A DNA stretch of 64,000 nt, taken from the NCBI GenBank assembly GCA_002707495.1, contig PAMZ01000018.1, positions 124,001-188,000 on the forward strand, read 5' to 3'. Positions within the stretch are counted from its first letter, which is position 1. Each line of letters begins with the position of its first letter. Made by a program: the position numbers and the translations under genes. Shown piece after piece: positions 20,260 through 32,102 of the stretch. This DNA comes from Halobacteriovoraceae bacterium. GTDB taxonomy: Bacteria; Bdellovibrionota; Bacteriovoracia; Bacteriovoracales; Bacteriovoracaceae. The notes under the pieces are model-generated. The model did no database searches and was not told the origin of the DNA. It worked only from the letters and a program-made list of their open reading frames with translations.

Positions 20260-20634
20260 TTACGCCTTAGGTCTCTTAGCACCGTATTTAGAACGACGCT
20301 GTCTTCTTTTATCAACACCAGATGTATCAAGCGTACCTCTTACAGTGTGATAACGAACCCCTGGTAAATCTTTAACCCTTCCACCTCTAATCAAAACGAT
20401 AGAGTGTTCTTGTAGGTTGTGACCTTCACCACCGATATAGGAAATAACTTCAAATCCGGAAGTAAGTTTTACCTTACAAACTTTTCTCATGGCTGAGTTT
20501 GGTTTCTTTGGAGTCGTTGTGTAAACACGAGTACATACTCCACGTCTTTGAGGGCAGGCTACAAGAGCTGGAGACTTAGTTTTAGAAACTTTGTCCTTTC
20601 TTCCCTTTCTTACTAATTGGTTAATAGTTGGCAT
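20260..20634 (-). CDS. rpsL: 30S ribosomal protein S12
   Basis: 124 aa with [15 protein letters not shown] and the two decoding-site loops [13 protein letters not shown] and [13 protein letters not shown]. Both streptomycin-critical lysines have their wild-type form. S12 monitors codon-anticodon pairing. A hairpin lies between rpoC and this gene, so it may have its own promoter in the 100-base gap. Confidence 0.98.
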   Translation of the reverse strand: MPTINQLVRKGRKDKVSKTKSPALVACPQRRGVCTRVYTTTPKKPNSAMRKVCKVKLTSGFEVISYIGGEGHNLQEHSIVLIRGGRVKDLPGVRYHTVRGTLDTSGVDKRRQRRSKYGAKRPKA

Positions 20635-20688
20635 TAATGCTCCTTCAAAATAGTCTTTTTACTTCTATTAATTCAGTAAAATGTAATA

Positions 20689-20716
20689 GCCTGAGCTTTT
20701 ATCAGTCAGCTCAGGC
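20689..20716 (-). terminator. Hairpin between rpoC and rpsL
   Basis: 9-bp perfect GC-rich stem GCCTGAGCT/AGCTCAGGC (20708-20716 with 20689-20697) with a 10-base loop, 18 bases after the rpoC stop. It lacks a good T-tract on the minus strand, so it may be a weak terminator or a transcript-protecting hairpin. The sequence order fits the reading direction of rpoC, not rpsL. Confidence 0.55.
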
Positions 20717-20734
20717 CTTTGACAAGTGTTTTTA

Positions 20735-23700
20735 TTAGAATGATAGGCTCATATGGTCATCTTCGTCTTGGGCTTCAGCTTTGAAGTCCTTATAACGAGG
20801 TACACCAGTACCAGCTGGGATCAATCGACCCATTAAGATATTCTCTTTTAGACCTCTAAGGAAATCTTTCTTTCCTTCAAGAGTCGCTTGAGTAAGTACC
20901 TTTGTAGTTTCTTGGAATGACGCTGCAGACAAGAAAGAATCAGTACTTAGAGATGCTTTTGTGATCCCTAAAAGAACTGGTCGCCCTTGTGCTGGAGCTC
21001 CTCCATCTGCAATAAGTTGCTCATTAACCTCAAGGAAAGCCGTCTTCATTACAGAGTCACCTTCGACAAACATAGTGTCTCCTGGATCTGTAATTTCGAT
21101 TTTCTTCAACATCTGACTAACGATAACCTCGATGTGCTTATCATCGATTGTAACCCCTTGAAGTCTATAAACCTCTTGGATTTCATCAACGATATAGCTC
21201 GCAACTTCTTTAATTCCGAGAACTCTTAAAAGCTCATGTGGGTTCGTTGGACCATCCATGATTGGATCCCCAACTCTCACGTAGTCACCTTCGTTAACGA
21301 TAATATATCTTCCCTTAGGTACTGCGATAACAGATGGCTCTCCGCCGTCTTCAGGCTTAATAAGAACTCTTCTTGAACCACGAACTTCAGGTCCGTACTC
21401 AATCGTACCTGCAATATCTGCAATTAGAGCTGAGTTAGCTGGCTTTCTTGCTTCGAAAAGTTCTGCAACTCTTGGAAGACCCCCGGTAATATCCTTAGTC
21501 TTCGTAGATTCACGTTGAATTTTCGCTACAACAGTACCAGCGTCAATCATATCGCCTTCTTGAACGGTGATATTTGATCCAACAGGAAGTCTATAAACAG
21601 CCTGCCTCTTAGTTCCAGGTACGCTGATTGGATTATTATTCTCATCAACGATGATAATTTGCGGCTGCTTACCAGCATCTTCTTTATTCTTAGACTCAGT
21701 AACAACTTTGTGAGCTAGACCTGTAACAGCATCCATCTCTTCTTTAACAGTTGAACCAACAACCATATCTTCAAAAGTTACTTTCCCTTTAACTTCAGAA
21801 AGAACTGGCATAGCAAACGGGTCCCACTCTAGGATTTTACCCCCAACATCGATCTCGTCACCATTCTTAAAGAATAATTGAGCACCATAGATAGCTGGGT
21901 ATCTTTCTTTTTCATCACCTTGCTCGGTTTTAACAACGATTTCCCCGATCTTATTCATAATGATGATTGATCCATCTTCTCTTGCAACTGTTTTGACGTT
22001 ATCAAGAGCGATGATACCTGCTGTCTTTGATTCCATTTTATTTACTTGAGCACCTGCAGTTGCCGTACCACCAACGTGGAAAGTACGCATCGTAAGCTGT
22101 GTACCTGGCTCCCCAATTGACTGAGCAGCGATAACACCAACTGCTTCACCAACAGAAACCATTTTCCCTCTGGCAAGGTCGCGACCAAAGCAGTGAGCAC
22201 AAAATCCAAATTTCTCCTTACAAGTTAGAACAGATCTAACGGCAATCTGGTCAACGTCCTCACTTTCTATCGTTTCTATGTCTTTCTCAGTAAAAAGATG
22301 ATTCTTGTCAAAAAGCACAGATCCATCTTTTGCAAGAACTGGTTCTAAGGCAACCCGTCCTGAAACTCTTAAAGAGAGGTGTTGTGTAATCTCACCATTT
22401 TCAATTCTTGAAGTAAGAACGATTCCATCATCAGTTCCACAGTCGTATCCTCTGATGATTGCATCTTGAGCAACATCAACAAGACGTCTTGTTAGATATC
22501 CTGAGTTCGCTGTTTTAAGTGCAGTATCGGCTAGACCTTTTCGAGCCCCGTGAGAAGATGAGAAATATTCAAGAACAGTCAGACCTTCACGGAAGTTAGA
22601 AGTAATTGGAGTCTCAATAATTTCACCCGAAGGTTTCGCCATGAGACCTCTCATCCCTGCAAGCTGTCTAATTTGAGCAGCAGAACCCCTTGCACCGGAG
22701 TCAGCCATCATATAGATCGAGTTAAATGAAGGTGCTATCTTATCTTCCTCACCTGCAACTTCTGATTTGAAGGTATCTTTTGAAAGTCCCTCAATCATAA
22801 CCTTAGAAAGTTTTTCGTTGGTCTGAGCCCAAACATCGACGATCTTGTTATATCTCTCACCATTAGTGATTGAACCTTCATTATACTCATTTGTGATTTG
22901 ATCAACCTCAGCTTGTGAAGCATCAACAATGCTTTTCTTTGAATCTGGGATAACCATATCTTTAACGTTAATTGAGATACCAGCTTTTGTGGCGTACTCA
23001 TAACCTGTTTGCATGATCGCATCAGCCAGAAGAACTGTTTCTTTTTCAGTCCCTTGTCTATATGCACGATCAAGAAGCTTACCAAGTTCCTTTTTATTAA
23101 GAACCTTATTGATATCATCAAACCCAAGAGACTTTGGAATCACGTCAAATACGAACGTTCTACCAACAGTTGTCTCATAAGTCTTTCCATCAACACGCAC
23201 CTTAATAGGAGCTTGTAGGTGAAGCTTTCCATTGTGATACGCAAATTGAGCTTCTTCTTTTGAGGAGAAAACTTGTCCGTAACCAGGTGAGTATGGACGA
23301 ATTCTTGTCATATAATACATTCCAAGAACGATATCCTGAGAAGGAACAATAATCGGAGCTCCATCTTTTGGAGAAAGAATATTGTTTGTAGACATTGCAA
23401 GAACTCGACACTCAATCTGTGCCTCAAGAGATAATGGAACGTGTACTGCCATTTGATCCCCGTCGAAGTCAGCGTTGAATGCTGTACAAACAAGTGGATG
23501 AAGTCTAATCGCTTTACCTTCAATTAAAACTGGCTCAAAACCTTGAATACCAAGTCTGTGAAGAGTAGGGGCACGGTTTAGAAGAACTGGATGCTCAGAT
23601 ACAACCTCGTCTAGGATATCCCAAACTTCTTGTTTCTGCTGATCAACCATTCTTTTCGCAACTTTAATAGTTGTACAGTGACCTTTCTCAATGAGCTTGT

Positions 23701-24856
23701 TGTAAATAAATGGCTTGAAAAGCTCAAGAGCCATTACTTTAGGAAGACCACATTGATGAAGTCTTAAGTTTGGTCCAACAACGATAACAGAACGACCAGA
23801 GTAATCAACACGCTTTCCAAGAAGGTTTTGACGGAAACGACCTTGCTTCCCTTTCAACATATCAGAAAGAGATCTCAATGGACGCTTATTAGCACCAGTG
23901 AATACCTTACCTCTTCTTCCGTTATCAAAAAGAGCATCCACAGACTCTTGAAGCATACGCTTTTCGTTTCTGATAATGATTTCTGGAGCGTTTAGTTCTT
24001 TAAGTCTTCTTAAACGGTTATTTCTATTGATAACTCTTCTGTATAGATCGTTAAGATCAGACGTAGCGAAACGTCCCGCCTCTAGAGGAACTAATGGTCT
24101 TAGATCCGGTGGAAGAACTGGAATAACTTCCATCATGAACCACTCAGGACTATTAGGTGACTTTAAGATTGATTCAACAACCTTAAGTCTCTTGATCAGC
24201 TTAGCTCTTGCAAGCTCTGTTTTAGTTTCTGCAAGTGCTCGCCTTAGTTCTTTATTAAGCGTATCAAGATCAACTTTTCCAAGAAGATCTTTTACGGTTT
24301 CACCACCCATACCAACTTTAAAATCGATACCTGCAGCTTTAAGCTCCATTGCTTTCGCTTCAGAAAGTATAGTTCCAATTTGAAGACCACCGTCTTGTCC
24401 ATCAGTTGAACTTTCAAGAACGATATAAGCTTCGTTATAAAGAACTCTTTCAAGATCCTTTAAGGTTAGGTCTAGAAGCGCACCGATTCTAGAGGGCAGC
24501 GATCTTAAAAACCAAATATGGGCCACAGGAGTTGCTAGTTCGATATGTCCGCATCTTTCTCGACGAACTTTTGAAAGTGTAACCTCAACACCACACTTCT
24601 CACAAACCACACCTCTGTGCTTCATTCTTTTGTATTTTCCACAGATACACTCGTAATCTTTGATTGGTCCAAAGATCTTCGCGCAAAAGAGACCATCTCT
24701 TTCAGGCTTAAAAGTTCTGTAGTTTATTGTTTCTGGTTTTTTAACTTCACCAAAAGACCATTCACGAATTGTGTCCGGAGAAGCGATTTTAATTGAAACC
24801 GCCTCTATGCTGATTGGATCTTTTGGTTTGTCAAAAAAGTTTAGTAAGTCTTTCAT
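20735..24856 (-). CDS. rpoC: RNA polymerase subunit beta'
   Basis: 1373 aa. Zinc site 1 ([20 protein letters not shown]), the catalytic Mg loop NADFDGDQM, the bridge helix/trigger region ([21 protein letters not shown]) and zinc site 2 ([11 protein letters not shown]) are all in order. It forms the active site with RpoB, whose stop lies only 31 bases upstream. No large lineage insertion is evident. Confidence 0.99.
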   Translation of the reverse strand: MKDLLNFFDKPKDPISIEAVSIKIASPDTIREWSFGEVKKPETINYRTFKPERDGLFCAKIFGPIKDYECICGKYKRMKHRGVVCEKCGVEVTLSKVRRERCGHIELATPVAHIWFLRSLPSRIGALLDLTLKDLERVLYNEAYIVLESSTDGQDGGLQIGTILSEAKAMELKAAGIDFKVGMGGETVKDLLGKVDLDTLNKELRRALAETKTELARAKLIKRLKVVESILKSPNSPEWFMMEVIPVLPPDLRPLVPLEAGRFATSDLNDLYRRVINRNNRLRRLKELNAPEIIIRNEKRMLQESVDALFDNGRRGKVFTGANKRPLRSLSDMLKGKQGRFRQNLLGKRVDYSGRSVIVVGPNLRLHQCGLPKVMALELFKPFIYNKLIEKGHCTTIKVAKRMVDQQKQEVWDILDEVVSEHPVLLNRAPTLHRLGIQGFEPVLIEGKAIRLHPLVCTAFNADFDGDQMAVHVPLSLEAQIECRVLAMSTNNILSPKDGAPIIVPSQDIVLGMYYMTRIRPYSPGYGQVFSSKEEAQFAYHNGKLHLQAPIKVRVDGKTYETTVGRTFVFDVIPKSLGFDDINKVLNKKELGKLLDRAYRQGTEKETVLLADAIMQTGYEYATKAGISINVKDMVIPDSKKSIVDASQAEVDQITNEYNEGSITNGERYNKIVDVWAQTNEKLSKVMIEGLSKDTFKSEVAGEEDKIAPSFNSIYMMADSGARGSAAQIRQLAGMRGLMAKPSGEIIETPITSNFREGLTVLEYFSSSHGARKGLADTALKTANSGYLTRRLVDVAQDAIIRGYDCGTDDGIVLTSRIENGEITQHLSLRVSGRVALEPVLAKDGSVLFDKNHLFTEKDIETIESEDVDQIAVRSVLTCKEKFGFCAHCFGRDLARGKMVSVGEAVGVIAAQSIGEPGTQLTMRTFHVGGTATAGAQVNKMESKTAGIIALDNVKTVAREDGSIIIMNKIGEIVVKTEQGDEKERYPAIYGAQLFFKNGDEIDVGGKILEWDPFAMPVLSEVKGKVTFEDMVVGSTVKEEMDAVTGLAHKVVTESKNKEDAGKQPQIIIVDENNNPISVPGTKRQAVYRLPVGSNITVQEGDMIDAGTVVAKIQRESTKTKDITGGLPRVAELFEARKPANSALIADIAGTIEYGPEVRGSRRVLIKPEDGGEPSVIAVPKGRYIIVNEGDYVRVGDPIMDGPTNPHELLRVLGIKEVASYIVDEIQEVYRLQGVTIDDKHIEVIVSQMLKKIEITDPGDTMFVEGDSVMKTAFLEVNEQLIADGGAPAQGRPVLLGITKASLSTDSFLSAASFQETTKVLTQATLEGKKDFLRGLKENILMGRLIPAGTGVPRYKDFKAEAQDEDDHMSLSF

Positions 24857-24887
24857 CGAGTCTTGCCTCTCTATATTAGATTATTAA

Positions 24888-27800
24888 TTAAAGTCCTTCA
24901 TTTGTTGGTTCTTCAAGCTTCATATCTAGCGCCAACGCTTGAAGCTCTTTTACAAGAACGTTAAATGACTCTGGTAAACCTGGCTCAAGTACTTTTTCGC
25001 CCTTTACAATTGATTCATACATTCTTGTTCTACCAACAACGTCATCTGACTTCACAGTCAAGAACTCTTGAAGTGTATAGGCTGCCCCATATGCCTCAAG
25101 TGCCCAAACTTCCATCTCTCCTAGTCTCTGACCACCAAACTGAGCTTTACCACCAAGTGGTTGCTGAGTAACAAGTGAGTAAGGACCCGTAGATCTTGCG
25201 TGAATTTTTTCATCAACAAGGTGGTGGAGTTTTAGCATATACATAGTTCCAACAGTAACTTCTTCAGAGAAAGCTTCTCCCGTAATACCGTTAAACAATG
25301 TTGTTTTTCCTGACTTATCAAGGTCAGCTAACTCCAGCATTTCTTCGATATCTTCCTCATCTGCACCATCAAATGCTGGGGTGGAGAATCTGATACCGGT
25401 TTTAAGTTGGTCAGCTAGCTCTTTTACTTGCTTGTCTGATGCTTTCTTAAGCCAATTATCTACATGATCTTTCTTGTAGATTTTTGAAATAAGATCTCTT
25501 AGGCGATCAACTTCCATTCTTTGCTCAAGCATATAGTTAATCTTGTCACCAAGACCTCTACCTGCCCAACCAAGGTGAAGTTCTAAAAGCTGTCCGATAT
25601 TCATCCTTGAAGGTACCCCCAGTGGGTTAAGAACGATTTCAACTGGCGTTCCATCAGCTAGGTATGGCATATCTTCTTTAGGAAGAACTCTAGAGATAAC
25701 CCCTTTGTTACCGTGTCTACCGGCCATTTTATCACCAGCTTGAAGCTTTCTTTTGATAGCAACGTAAACGATAACTTTCTTAATAACTCCAGGAAGTAAC
25801 TCATCACCCTTATGAAGCTTCGCAATTTCGTCGTTTGCACGCTGTCTTACAAGGTTTATTTTGTTTCTTACGTCTGCGAAGTATTCAGTCAATTGATCTT
25901 CAAGTGCAGCCTCTAATGGCAAGTACCCTATTAGCTCAAATGGAACTTTCGCTAATGCTTCTTCTGTTATTTCAGAACCTTTTCCAAGAAGCTCAGTTGA
26001 TCCATCTTCAGAAACAAGCGTATCTAAAGTTTTGGCTCCCTTAAGCATTTTTGCAATAGCCTTGAACGAGGAAGATTGAATTGCTTTAATCTCAATCGCT
26101 TCATCACGTCTAATAAGTTCTGTTTCTCTTTCAATAATGGCTTTTGAACGAGAATCAAGCTCTACACCTTCTCTTGTGAAAACGTGAGCATCAATTACTG
26201 TTCCGTGAACGTGAGAAGGAACTCTAAGAGAAGTATCCTTTACGTCACCGGCTTTATCACCAAAGATTGCTTTTAGAAGTTTCTCTTCAGGTGAAAGTTG
26301 CGTTTCACCTTTTGGAGTGATCTTACCAACCAAGATGTCGCCTGGATTGATAACCGCACCAACACGGATAATTCCAGCTTCATCTAAATCTTTAAGAGCT
26401 TCTTCACTTACGTTTGGAATATCTCTTGTGATCTCTTCTTTACCAAGCTTTGTGTCTCTTGCTTCAACTTCGAAAGACTCAATATGAACTGAAGTAAAGA
26501 TATCTTGCGATAGCATATCTTCAGAAATAAGGATTGAATCTTCGTAGTTATATCCACCCCAAGGCATGAACGCTACAAGTACGTTTTGTCCTAGGGCCAA
26601 GTCTCCATATTGAGTCGCTGGACCATCGGCGATAACATCACCTTCTTTTACCACATCTCCTTCTGTTACGAGGGCTCTTTGGTTAAAGCAAGTGTTTTGG
26701 TTCGTTCTTTGGTATTTTTCTAATCTATAGATATCAACCGCAGGCTCACCTTCTTTCGTTTTATCTCTTTGAACAACAATTCTATTCGAGTCAACAAAGA
26801 TAACTTTCCCAGCATTCTTGGCGAAAAGAATCGCACCTGAATCTCTCGCAACGATATTTTCAATACCAGTACCAACGATAGGAGCATCAGTCTTAACAAC
26901 AGGCACAGCCTGTCTCATCATGTTCGATCCCATGAGAGCACGGTTGGCATCATCATGCTCCAAAAATGGAATCAAAGATGTTGCAATCGAGATCATCTGA
27001 GAAGGACCAACGTCCATCATATCAATTTCTTCTGCTTCAACGAGGGCAAGTTCACCCTTTCTACGAGCAGCAATTAAGTTACCTTCTAAGACGCCATTTT
27101 TGATATAATCGTCATTTGATTGAGCGATAACTTTCCCTTCCTCTTCAAAGGAAGAATAATAGCGAACGTTGTCCTCAACTTTTCCACCTTCTTTAATTTC
27201 TCTATACGGAGTTTCAATAAAACCGTACTCAGAAACTCTAGCGTAGGTAGCAAGTGAAGTAATAAGACCGATATTTGGTCCTTCAGGAGTTTCAACCGGA
27301 CACATTCTTCCATAATGAGTAGGGTGAACGTCTCGAACTTCAAACCCTGCTCTTTCACGTGTCAAACCACCTGGCCCAAGAGCTGAAAGACGTCTTTTGT
27401 GAGTAACTTCTGAAAGTGGGTTTGTTTGATCCATGAACTGAGAAAGCTGAGAAGATCCGAAAAACTCTTTAATAGCAGCTGAAACAGGTTTTTGATTAAC
27501 GAGATCATGAGGCATCATCGTATCTAGTTCGATGGTCATCATTCTTTCTTTAATCGCACGCTCCATTCTTACCAATCCAACTCTGAATTGATTTTCAAGA
27601 AGCTCACCAACAGCTCTGACTCTTCTATTTCCAAGGTGGTCGATATCATCAACTCTACCCATTCCATTGTTAAGATCAACAAGGTAGCGAACAGTTCTAA
27701 TGATATCATCACGAGTAAGAGTTGTGTTCTCAACAGGAATATCAAGACCAAACTTATAGTTGATCTTCATACGACCAACTTTAGAAAGGTCGTATCTTGA

Positions 27801-29000
27801 ATCATCAAAGAAAAGACTATCAAATAATGTTTGAGCAGCTTCGACTGTTGGCGGTTCACCTGGACGGAGTCTTTCAAAGATTTTAATCAATGCTTCATCA
27901 TTGGAATTCGTTTTATCAAGAAGAAGTGTATTTCGAATTTGATCAGAGAAATTAACACCGTCTAGATATAATACATCTACAGTTTTAACTCCTGCCTTAA
28001 TAAGATCAAAGATTCTGTCTTCAGTAAGAGCTTCATTAGCTGCCGCTATTACTTCACCAGTTTCTTCGTCATAGATATCATCAAAAAGAACTTTTCCTAC
28101 AACTTGTTCAAGTGTCATTGGAAGTTTCTTTATTCCATCTTCATTCATCTTTTTCAAAGAAAGCTTGGTAACTTTTTTACCTTTCTTAACGATAGGCTTA
28201 CCGTCTTTACCTAGAATATCATCCTCTGCTCTAGCCCCAAGCATAAGATTAAAATCTAGCTCTCTTTCAAAGTTTTTCTCATTTAAATGAATTGTCTCTG
28301 GCTCATAGAAAAGTTTTAGTAGTTCAGGAACACTAAATCCTAATGCTTTTAAGATTACAGTGGCATGAAGTTTTCTCTTTCTATCAATTCTCGCATAGAG
28401 AACGTTTTTGTGATCAAACTCAAAGTCTAACCACGATCCTCTATGAGGAATAATTCTTGAAGAATAAAGCAGCTTTCCACTTGAGTGTTTCTTACCACTA
28501 TCATGCTCAAAAATAATCCCAGGAGATCTGTGTAACTGAGAAACAATAACTCTCTCAGTTCCGTTATAAACAAAAGATCCCGTATCAGTCATTAGAGGAA
28601 TATCGCCTAGATATACTTCTTGCTCCTTGATAGACGAAATAGTCGCATTATCTTCATTCTCTTCATCGATATCGTAGAAAACCAATCTAACAGTTACCTT
28701 CAGAGGTGACTGATAAGACAGTCCTCGTGCTTTACACTCGATAACTGAATATTTAGGCGTTTCCAGATTATAACTAACAAATTCTAGTGAAACAGTTTTA
28801 TTAAAATCAAATATGGGAAATACTGATTTAAAAACTGCTTGAAGACCAATATCTTCTCTTCGCGCAGGTGGAATGTCTTTTTGAAGAAAATCCTCATAAG
28901 ACTTAATCTGAAGTCGCATCAGACTGGGTGGTTCGATGACAGCATCTGTTTTACCGAAGCTACATCTAAACCATTCGTTCGGGCTAAAAACTTTTGTCAT
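24888..29000 (-). CDS. rpoB: RNA polymerase subunit beta
   Basis: 1370 aa. The rifampicin pocket ([20 protein letters not shown] followed by [10 protein letters not shown]) has wild-type residues. Other blocks include [54 protein letters not shown] and the C-terminal [18 protein letters not shown]. It is co-transcribed with rplJL and rpoC; a 123-base leader with two hairpins precedes it. Confidence 0.99.
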   Translation of the reverse strand: MTKVFSPNEWFRCSFGKTDAVIEPPSLMRLQIKSYEDFLQKDIPPARREDIGLQAVFKSVFPIFDFNKTVSLEFVSYNLETPKYSVIECKARGLSYQSPLKVTVRLVFYDIDEENEDNATISSIKEQEVYLGDIPLMTDTGSFVYNGTERVIVSQLHRSPGIIFEHDSGKKHSSGKLLYSSRIIPHRGSWLDFEFDHKNVLYARIDRKRKLHATVILKALGFSVPELLKLFYEPETIHLNEKNFERELDFNLMLGARAEDDILGKDGKPIVKKGKKVTKLSLKKMNEDGIKKLPMTLEQVVGKVLFDDIYDEETGEVIAAANEALTEDRIFDLIKAGVKTVDVLYLDGVNFSDQIRNTLLLDKTNSNDEALIKIFERLRPGEPPTVEAAQTLFDSLFFDDSRYDLSKVGRMKINYKFGLDIPVENTTLTRDDIIRTVRYLVDLNNGMGRVDDIDHLGNRRVRAVGELLENQFRVGLVRMERAIKERMMTIELDTMMPHDLVNQKPVSAAIKEFFGSSQLSQFMDQTNPLSEVTHKRRLSALGPGGLTRERAGFEVRDVHPTHYGRMCPVETPEGPNIGLITSLATYARVSEYGFIETPYREIKEGGKVEDNVRYYSSFEEEGKVIAQSNDDYIKNGVLEGNLIAARRKGELALVEAEEIDMMDVGPSQMISIATSLIPFLEHDDANRALMGSNMMRQAVPVVKTDAPIVGTGIENIVARDSGAILFAKNAGKVIFVDSNRIVVQRDKTKEGEPAVDIYRLEKYQRTNQNTCFNQRALVTEGDVVKEGDVIADGPATQYGDLALGQNVLVAFMPWGGYNYEDSILISEDMLSQDIFTSVHIESFEVEARDTKLGKEEITRDIPNVSEEALKDLDEAGIIRVGAVINPGDILVGKITPKGETQLSPEEKLLKAIFGDKAGDVKDTSLRVPSHVHGTVIDAHVFTREGVELDSRSKAIIERETELIRRDEAIEIKAIQSSSFKAIAKMLKGAKTLDTLVSEDGSTELLGKGSEITEEALAKVPFELIGYLPLEAALEDQLTEYFADVRNKINLVRQRANDEIAKLHKGDELLPGVIKKVIVYVAIKRKLQAGDKMAGRHGNKGVISRVLPKEDMPYLADGTPVEIVLNPLGVPSRMNIGQLLELHLGWAGRGLGDKINYMLEQRMEVDRLRDLISKIYKKDHVDNWLKKASDKQVKELADQLKTGIRFSTPAFDGADEEDIEEMLELADLDKSGKTTLFNGITGEAFSEEVTVGTMYMLKLHHLVDEKIHARSTGPYSLVTQQPLGGKAQFGGQRLGEMEVWALEAYGAAYTLQEFLTVKSDDVVGRTRMYESIVKGEKVLEPGLPESFNVLVKELQALALDMKLEEPTNEGL

Positions 29001-29052
29001 TTAATGACTCCTAAGTACGTATTTTTTATTAACTTTTATCTCTCAATAATTT

Positions 29053-29098
29053 TTTCGCTCAAACGCGAAAATGGAAGAGTGCCTAAACACCCTTCCAT
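29053..29098 (-). promoter_or_regulatory. Tandem hairpins in the rplL-rpoB gap
   Basis: Reading the minus strand, ATGGAAGGGTG pairs with CACTCTTCCAT (29088-29098 with 29071-29081, one mismatch), directly followed by TTTCGC/GCGAAA (29065-29070 with 29053-29058) and then A/T-rich sequence. In E. coli the same gap holds an attenuator and an RNase III site that set the rpl:rpo ratio; these hairpins sit in the matching place. Confidence 0.5.
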
Positions 29099-29123
29099 AC
29101 AATATTTTTTCGTAATTTTAAAA

Positions 29124-29495
29124 TTACTTAAGCTCTACTTTTGCACCAGCAGCTTCAAGTTTCTTCTTGATTTCTTCTGCTTCTTCTTTAGCAACAGCTT
29201 CTTTTAAAGTTTTTGGAGCGCTTTCAACGATCTCTTTTGCTTCTTTAAGACCAAGACCAGTGATTCCTCTTACTTCTTTAATGACGTTAATTTTCTTAGC
29301 TCCAGCTTCAGCAAGTACTACGTCAAATTCTGTTTTCTCTTCAGCAGCTTCTCCACCTGCAACAGCACCGCCAGCCACAGCTACTGGAGCTGCAGATACA
29401 CCAAACTTATCTTCAAGCTCTTTTACGAACTCAGATAGTTCAAGTACTGACATATTAGAAATTGCTTCTGTTAATTGTTCTTTTGTTACTGACAT
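29124..29495 (-). CDS. rplL: 50S ribosomal protein L7/L12
   Basis: 123 aa. N-terminal dimerisation helices ([20 protein letters not shown]), an Ala/Gly/Val hinge, and the C-terminal domain with [29 protein letters not shown] sequence ([13 protein letters not shown] first) that recruits translational GTPases. It is the most abundant stalk protein and follows rplJ by 32 bases. Confidence 0.98.
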   Translation of the reverse strand: MSVTKEQLTEAISNMSVLELSEFVKELEDKFGVSAAPVAVAGGAVAGGEAAEEKTEFDVVLAEAGAKKINVIKEVRGITGLGLKEAKEIVESAPKTLKEAVAKEEAEEIKKKLEAAGAKVELK

Positions 29496-29527
29496 GTTTA
29501 TCTCCTAAATTTTTTAGTTAGTTTTAA

Positions 29528-30076
29528 TTAAGCTTCCGCTTCTTCAGCTTTCGCTTCTACTTTTAAATCTGCAGCTTTTTCTACACCTTGAGCTTCACAC
29601 TCATCTTTAACGGCGTTCATTAGTCTAGCAAAAGCAGATACAGGGGCTTGGAATGTTGCAAGTAAAGTTCCAAGCATTTCGTCTCTTGAAGGAAGTTTTG
29701 CTAGAGCAGCAACTTGCTTTTCGTCTAGTTGATCTTCACCCAAGAAACCTTTACCTAAAGTAACGGTTTCAAATTGTTTGTTTGTTTCAAAGATAGCTTT
29801 CGCAACACCTGGTGCATCTTCAAATGCAAAGGCAACTGCGTTTGTACCTTTAAGACCCTTTAAAGCTTCCTCAGCGTAAGTACCCTCTGCTGCTTTTCCA
29901 AACAGAGTGTTCCTAGTTACAACAAGCGCACCATTAGCTTCTCTAACTTTCTTTCTTAGCTCTACAGTATCGTTGGCAGTTAGCCCGATAACGTTAGTAA
30001 GAAACATTGCACGAGAGTTAGTGATCTTGTCTCTGAGGTCTGCGATTACAGCGTCTTTCTTCTGTCTCGTAATCAT
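29528..30076 (-). CDS. rplJ: 50S ribosomal protein L10
   Basis: 182 aa. The N-terminal 23S-binding domain (KDAVIADLRDKITNSRAMFL, VVTRNTLFGKAAEGT) and an Ala/Glu-rich C-terminal helix that binds L7/L12 dimers are visible. In other bacteria the L10-L12 complex represses this operon through the rplJ leader; a candidate leader is listed. Confidence 0.97.
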   Translation of the reverse strand: MITRQKKDAVIADLRDKITNSRAMFLTNVIGLTANDTVELRKKVREANGALVVTRNTLFGKAAEGTYAEEALKGLKGTNAVAFAFEDAPGVAKAIFETNKQFETVTLGKGFLGEDQLDEKQVAALAKLPSRDEMLGTLLATFQAPVSAFARLMNAVKDECEAQGVEKAADLKVEAKAEEAEA

Positions 30077-30089
30077 TAAGATTCCTCCT

Positions 30090-30169
30090 ATTGTTTATAT
30101 TGGAGGGGGATTTGGGCAGGATTTATATGCAACCTTGCAAACCGGCTTTCATCAACCCCTATTACTAAA
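30090..30169 (-). promoter_or_regulatory. Candidate L10 leader upstream of rplJ
   Basis: The 93-base gap between rplA and rplJ contains, in the minus-strand RNA, a GGGGTTGATGAAAGCC segment with a UGAUGA-like kink-turn candidate and paired C-rich/G-rich arms, ahead of an AGGAGG ribosome binding site. Position and general content match the L10 leader known from many bacteria. The fold is not proven. Confidence 0.4.
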
Positions 30170-30871
30170 TTAACCTATCGAGCTAACTTCAAAAGTATCA
30201 AGCTTAACTCCAGGCCCCATTGAAGTACTGATTGTGACAGACTTAATATAGGTACCTTTAGCACTAGCAGGCTTTGCTCGAACAATTGCACTTGCAATTG
30301 CTTTAAAATTATCCATTAGTGCAGCATCTTCGAAAGACTTCTTTCCAAATGGAACATGAACAATACCAGTTTTCTCAGTTCTATACTCAACCTTACCTGC
30401 TTTTTGTTCACTAACGGCTTTTTCAACATCAGTAGTAACAGTTCCTAACTTCGGGTTAGGCATAAGACCACGTGGCCCTAGGATTCTAGCGATACGCCCG
30501 ATTTTACCCATCATATCTGGAGTTGCGATAACTCTATCAAAGTCCATCCAACCACCTTGGATTTTTTGGATGATATCATCTCCACCAACTAAATCTGCAC
30601 CAGCTGCTTCAGCTTTTGAAATGTTTTCACCTGAAGTGATAACAACAACATTAACTTTTTTCCCGGTACCAGCTGGCATAACGATCGCGCCACGAATCAT
30701 TTGATCAGCATGTCTTGGATCTACACCAAGTCTAAAAGCGACATCAAATGTTTCATCAAACTTTGCAAAAGCGGCGTCTTTAGCTAGAGCAATTCCGTCT
30801 TTTACAGAATAGACTTTATTACTATCAACTTTGGCGAATGCTTCTTTTCTTTTCGAATTGATTTTCTTCAT
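30170..30871 (-). CDS. rplA: 50S ribosomal protein L1
   Basis: 233 aa. It contains the L1 signature [18 protein letters not shown] (near 137-154) and [19 protein letters not shown]1 forms the mobile stalk that releases E-site tRNA and commonly represses its own operon by binding mRNA mimics of its 23S site; two such mimics flank rplK here, one directly before this gene. Confidence 0.98.
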   Translation of the reverse strand: MKKINSKRKEAFAKVDSNKVYSVKDGIALAKDAAFAKFDETFDVAFRLGVDPRHADQMIRGAIVMPAGTGKKVNVVVITSGENISKAEAAGADLVGGDDIIQKIQGGWMDFDRVIATPDMMGKIGRIARILGPRGLMPNPKLGTVTTDVEKAVSEQKAGKVEYRTEKTGIVHVPFGKKSFEDAALMDNFKAIASAIVRAKPASAKGTYIKSVTISTSMGPGVKLDTFEVSSIG

Positions 30872-30882
30872 AGATTTCTCCT

Positions 30883-30909
30883 ACGGTTCAAGCGACTTTC
30901 GTCTCCCGT
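30883..30909 (-). promoter_or_regulatory. L1-binding-site mimic in the rplA leader
   Basis: The RNA reads ACGGGAGACGAAAGUCGCUUGAACCGU when split as ACGG-GA-GAC-GAAA-GUC-GCUUGAA-CCGU: an outer ACGG/CCGU stem, an inner GAC/GUC stem closed by a GAAA tetraloop, and the GGGAG and UUGAA elements also found in the L1 site of 23S rRNA (helix 77). It abuts the AGGAG of rplA. Confidence 0.65.
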
Positions 30910-30912
30910 TAA

Positions 30913-31341
30913 TTACTTATACTCCAATTTTAAACCGCCAGACCTTACAGATCCCTCGATCGTTCTTTTAGCTGCCTCTAAATTTGCTGCAGTCAAGTCT
31001 GGCATCTTTGCATTTGCCACCTCTTCCACAATCTTCTCAGAAACAGTTCCCGCTACTTCATGTCCAGGCTTGTTCGCTAAAGACTTTTTCTTCAAATGTT
31101 TTTTAAGAAGATAAGTTGCAGGGGGAGTCTTCGTAATGAAGGTAAATGATCTATCTGAATAGACAGTGATAATTGTTGGGAAAATTGTCCCAGCTTCTTT
31201 TTGAGTTCTTGCATTGAAGGCTTTGCAGAACTCCATAATGTTAACACCTTTCTGTCCCAAAGCAGGACCGATTGGTGGAGCAGGGTTAGCCTTTCCCGCC
31301 TCAATTTGTAATTTAATAAATCCGGTTACTTTTTTTGCCAT
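30913..31341 (-). CDS. rplK: 50S ribosomal protein L11
   Basis: 142 aa. It has the N-terminal [21 protein letters not shown] thiostrepton-site region and the C-terminal rRNA-binding domain ending in [11 protein letters not shown]11 is in the GTPase centre and needed for the stringent response. A structured 27-base motif precedes its ribosome binding site. Confidence 0.98.
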   Translation of the reverse strand: MAKKVTGFIKLQIEAGKANPAPPIGPALGQKGVNIMEFCKAFNARTQKEAGTIFPTIITVYSDRSFTFITKTPPATYLLKKHLKKKSLANKPGHEVAGTVSEKIVEEVANAKMPDLTAANLEAAKRTIEGSVRSGGLKLEYK

Positions 31342-31353
31342 GATTTAACTCCT

Positions 31354-31380
31354 CGGTTCAAACGACTTTTAATCTCCCGT
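31354..31380 (-). promoter_or_regulatory. L1-binding-site mimic in the rplK leader
   Basis: Almost the same 27-base motif as before rplA: ACGGGAGAUU...AAGUCGUUUGAACCG, again with CGG/CCG outer pairs, an inner GAU(U)/(A)GUC stem, the GGGAG and UUGAA elements, and the AGGAG ribosome binding site directly after it. This is the place where E. coli L1 acts. Confidence 0.68.
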
Positions 31381-31393
31381 ATATTTTTATTTT

Positions 31394-31419
31394 CTCAAAC
31401 TTATTTTTAAAAGTTTGAG
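31394..31419 (-). other. Hairpin between nusG and rplK
   Basis: Perfect 9-bp stem CTCAAACTT/AAGTTTGAG (31411-31419 with 31394-31402), starting at the nusG stop. The bases that follow on the minus strand are A-rich, not T-rich, so a classic terminator is unlikely; it may protect the upstream transcript or be a pause site. Confidence 0.5.
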
Positions 31420-32097
31420 TTATGCTTTCTCAACTTGGGTGTCATCCAACTCAACTGGAGTAGGACGACCAAAAATTGATACGTTTACTTTTAATTTTCC
31501 ATTAGCATTTACTGCTTCAACAGTACCAACGAATGAAGCGAATGGTCCTTCCACAACTTTTACTGAATCACCAGTAGAGTAAGCCACAGAAGATCTTGTT
31601 TTCTTCGAAGCTCCATCTTTCGCTTGACCTAGCATAAAGGCTGCTTCTTCATCACTAATTGGCTGTGGCTTTACACTGCTTCCACCCACAAAGCCCGTAA
31701 TCTTGTCAGTATTCTTAACAAGATGCCACGCCTTATCAGTCATGATCATTTTGATAAGCATATAACCAGGAAAAAATTTCTTTTTAATATTTCTTTTTTT
31801 ACCATTAACATTAGCCACAACTGTTTCTTCAGGAACTAAAATTTCTGAAAAATATTCAGCCATATTATGGTTCATAATTCTTTCTTTGAGTGTTTTTGAA
31901 ACTCTTCCCTCATATCCACTCAGAACATGAGTTACATACCACTTGAAGTCCGGTGAATCGCCGCGAGCAAGATCGGGATCTCTAGATTCATCTTCTTCGC
32001 GCTCTTCTTGAGTACTCAGTGCCTCGGTGTTTTCCTCAACAGCGACAGTAGTTTCTTCAACTGATTCGGTTTCATTTTTGTTTTCTTCAGACATCAT
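31420..32097 (-). CDS. nusG: Transcription termination/antitermination factor NusG
   Basis: 225 aa. Residues 1-50 form a Glu/Thr-rich acidic tail not found in E. coli NusG (181 aa). The NGN domain starts at FKWYVTHVLSGYEGRV and includes the FFPGYMLIKM segment; the C-terminal KOW domain is GDSVKVVEGPFASFVGTVEAV. NusG binds RNA polymerase and couples it to Rho or to S10 in the ribosome. It follows secE by 5 bases. Confidence 0.97.
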   Translation of the reverse strand: MMSEENKNETESVEETTVAVEENTEALSTQEEREEDESRDPDLARGDSPDFKWYVTHVLSGYEGRVSKTLKERIMNHNMAEYFSEILVPEETVVANVNGKKRNIKKKFFPGYMLIKMIMTDKAWHLVKNTDKITGFVGGSSVKPQPISDEEAAFMLGQAKDGASKKTRSSVAYSTGDSVKVVEGPFASFVGTVEAVNANGKLKVNVSIFGRPTPVELDDTQVEKA

Positions 32098-32102
32098 ATT
32101 TC

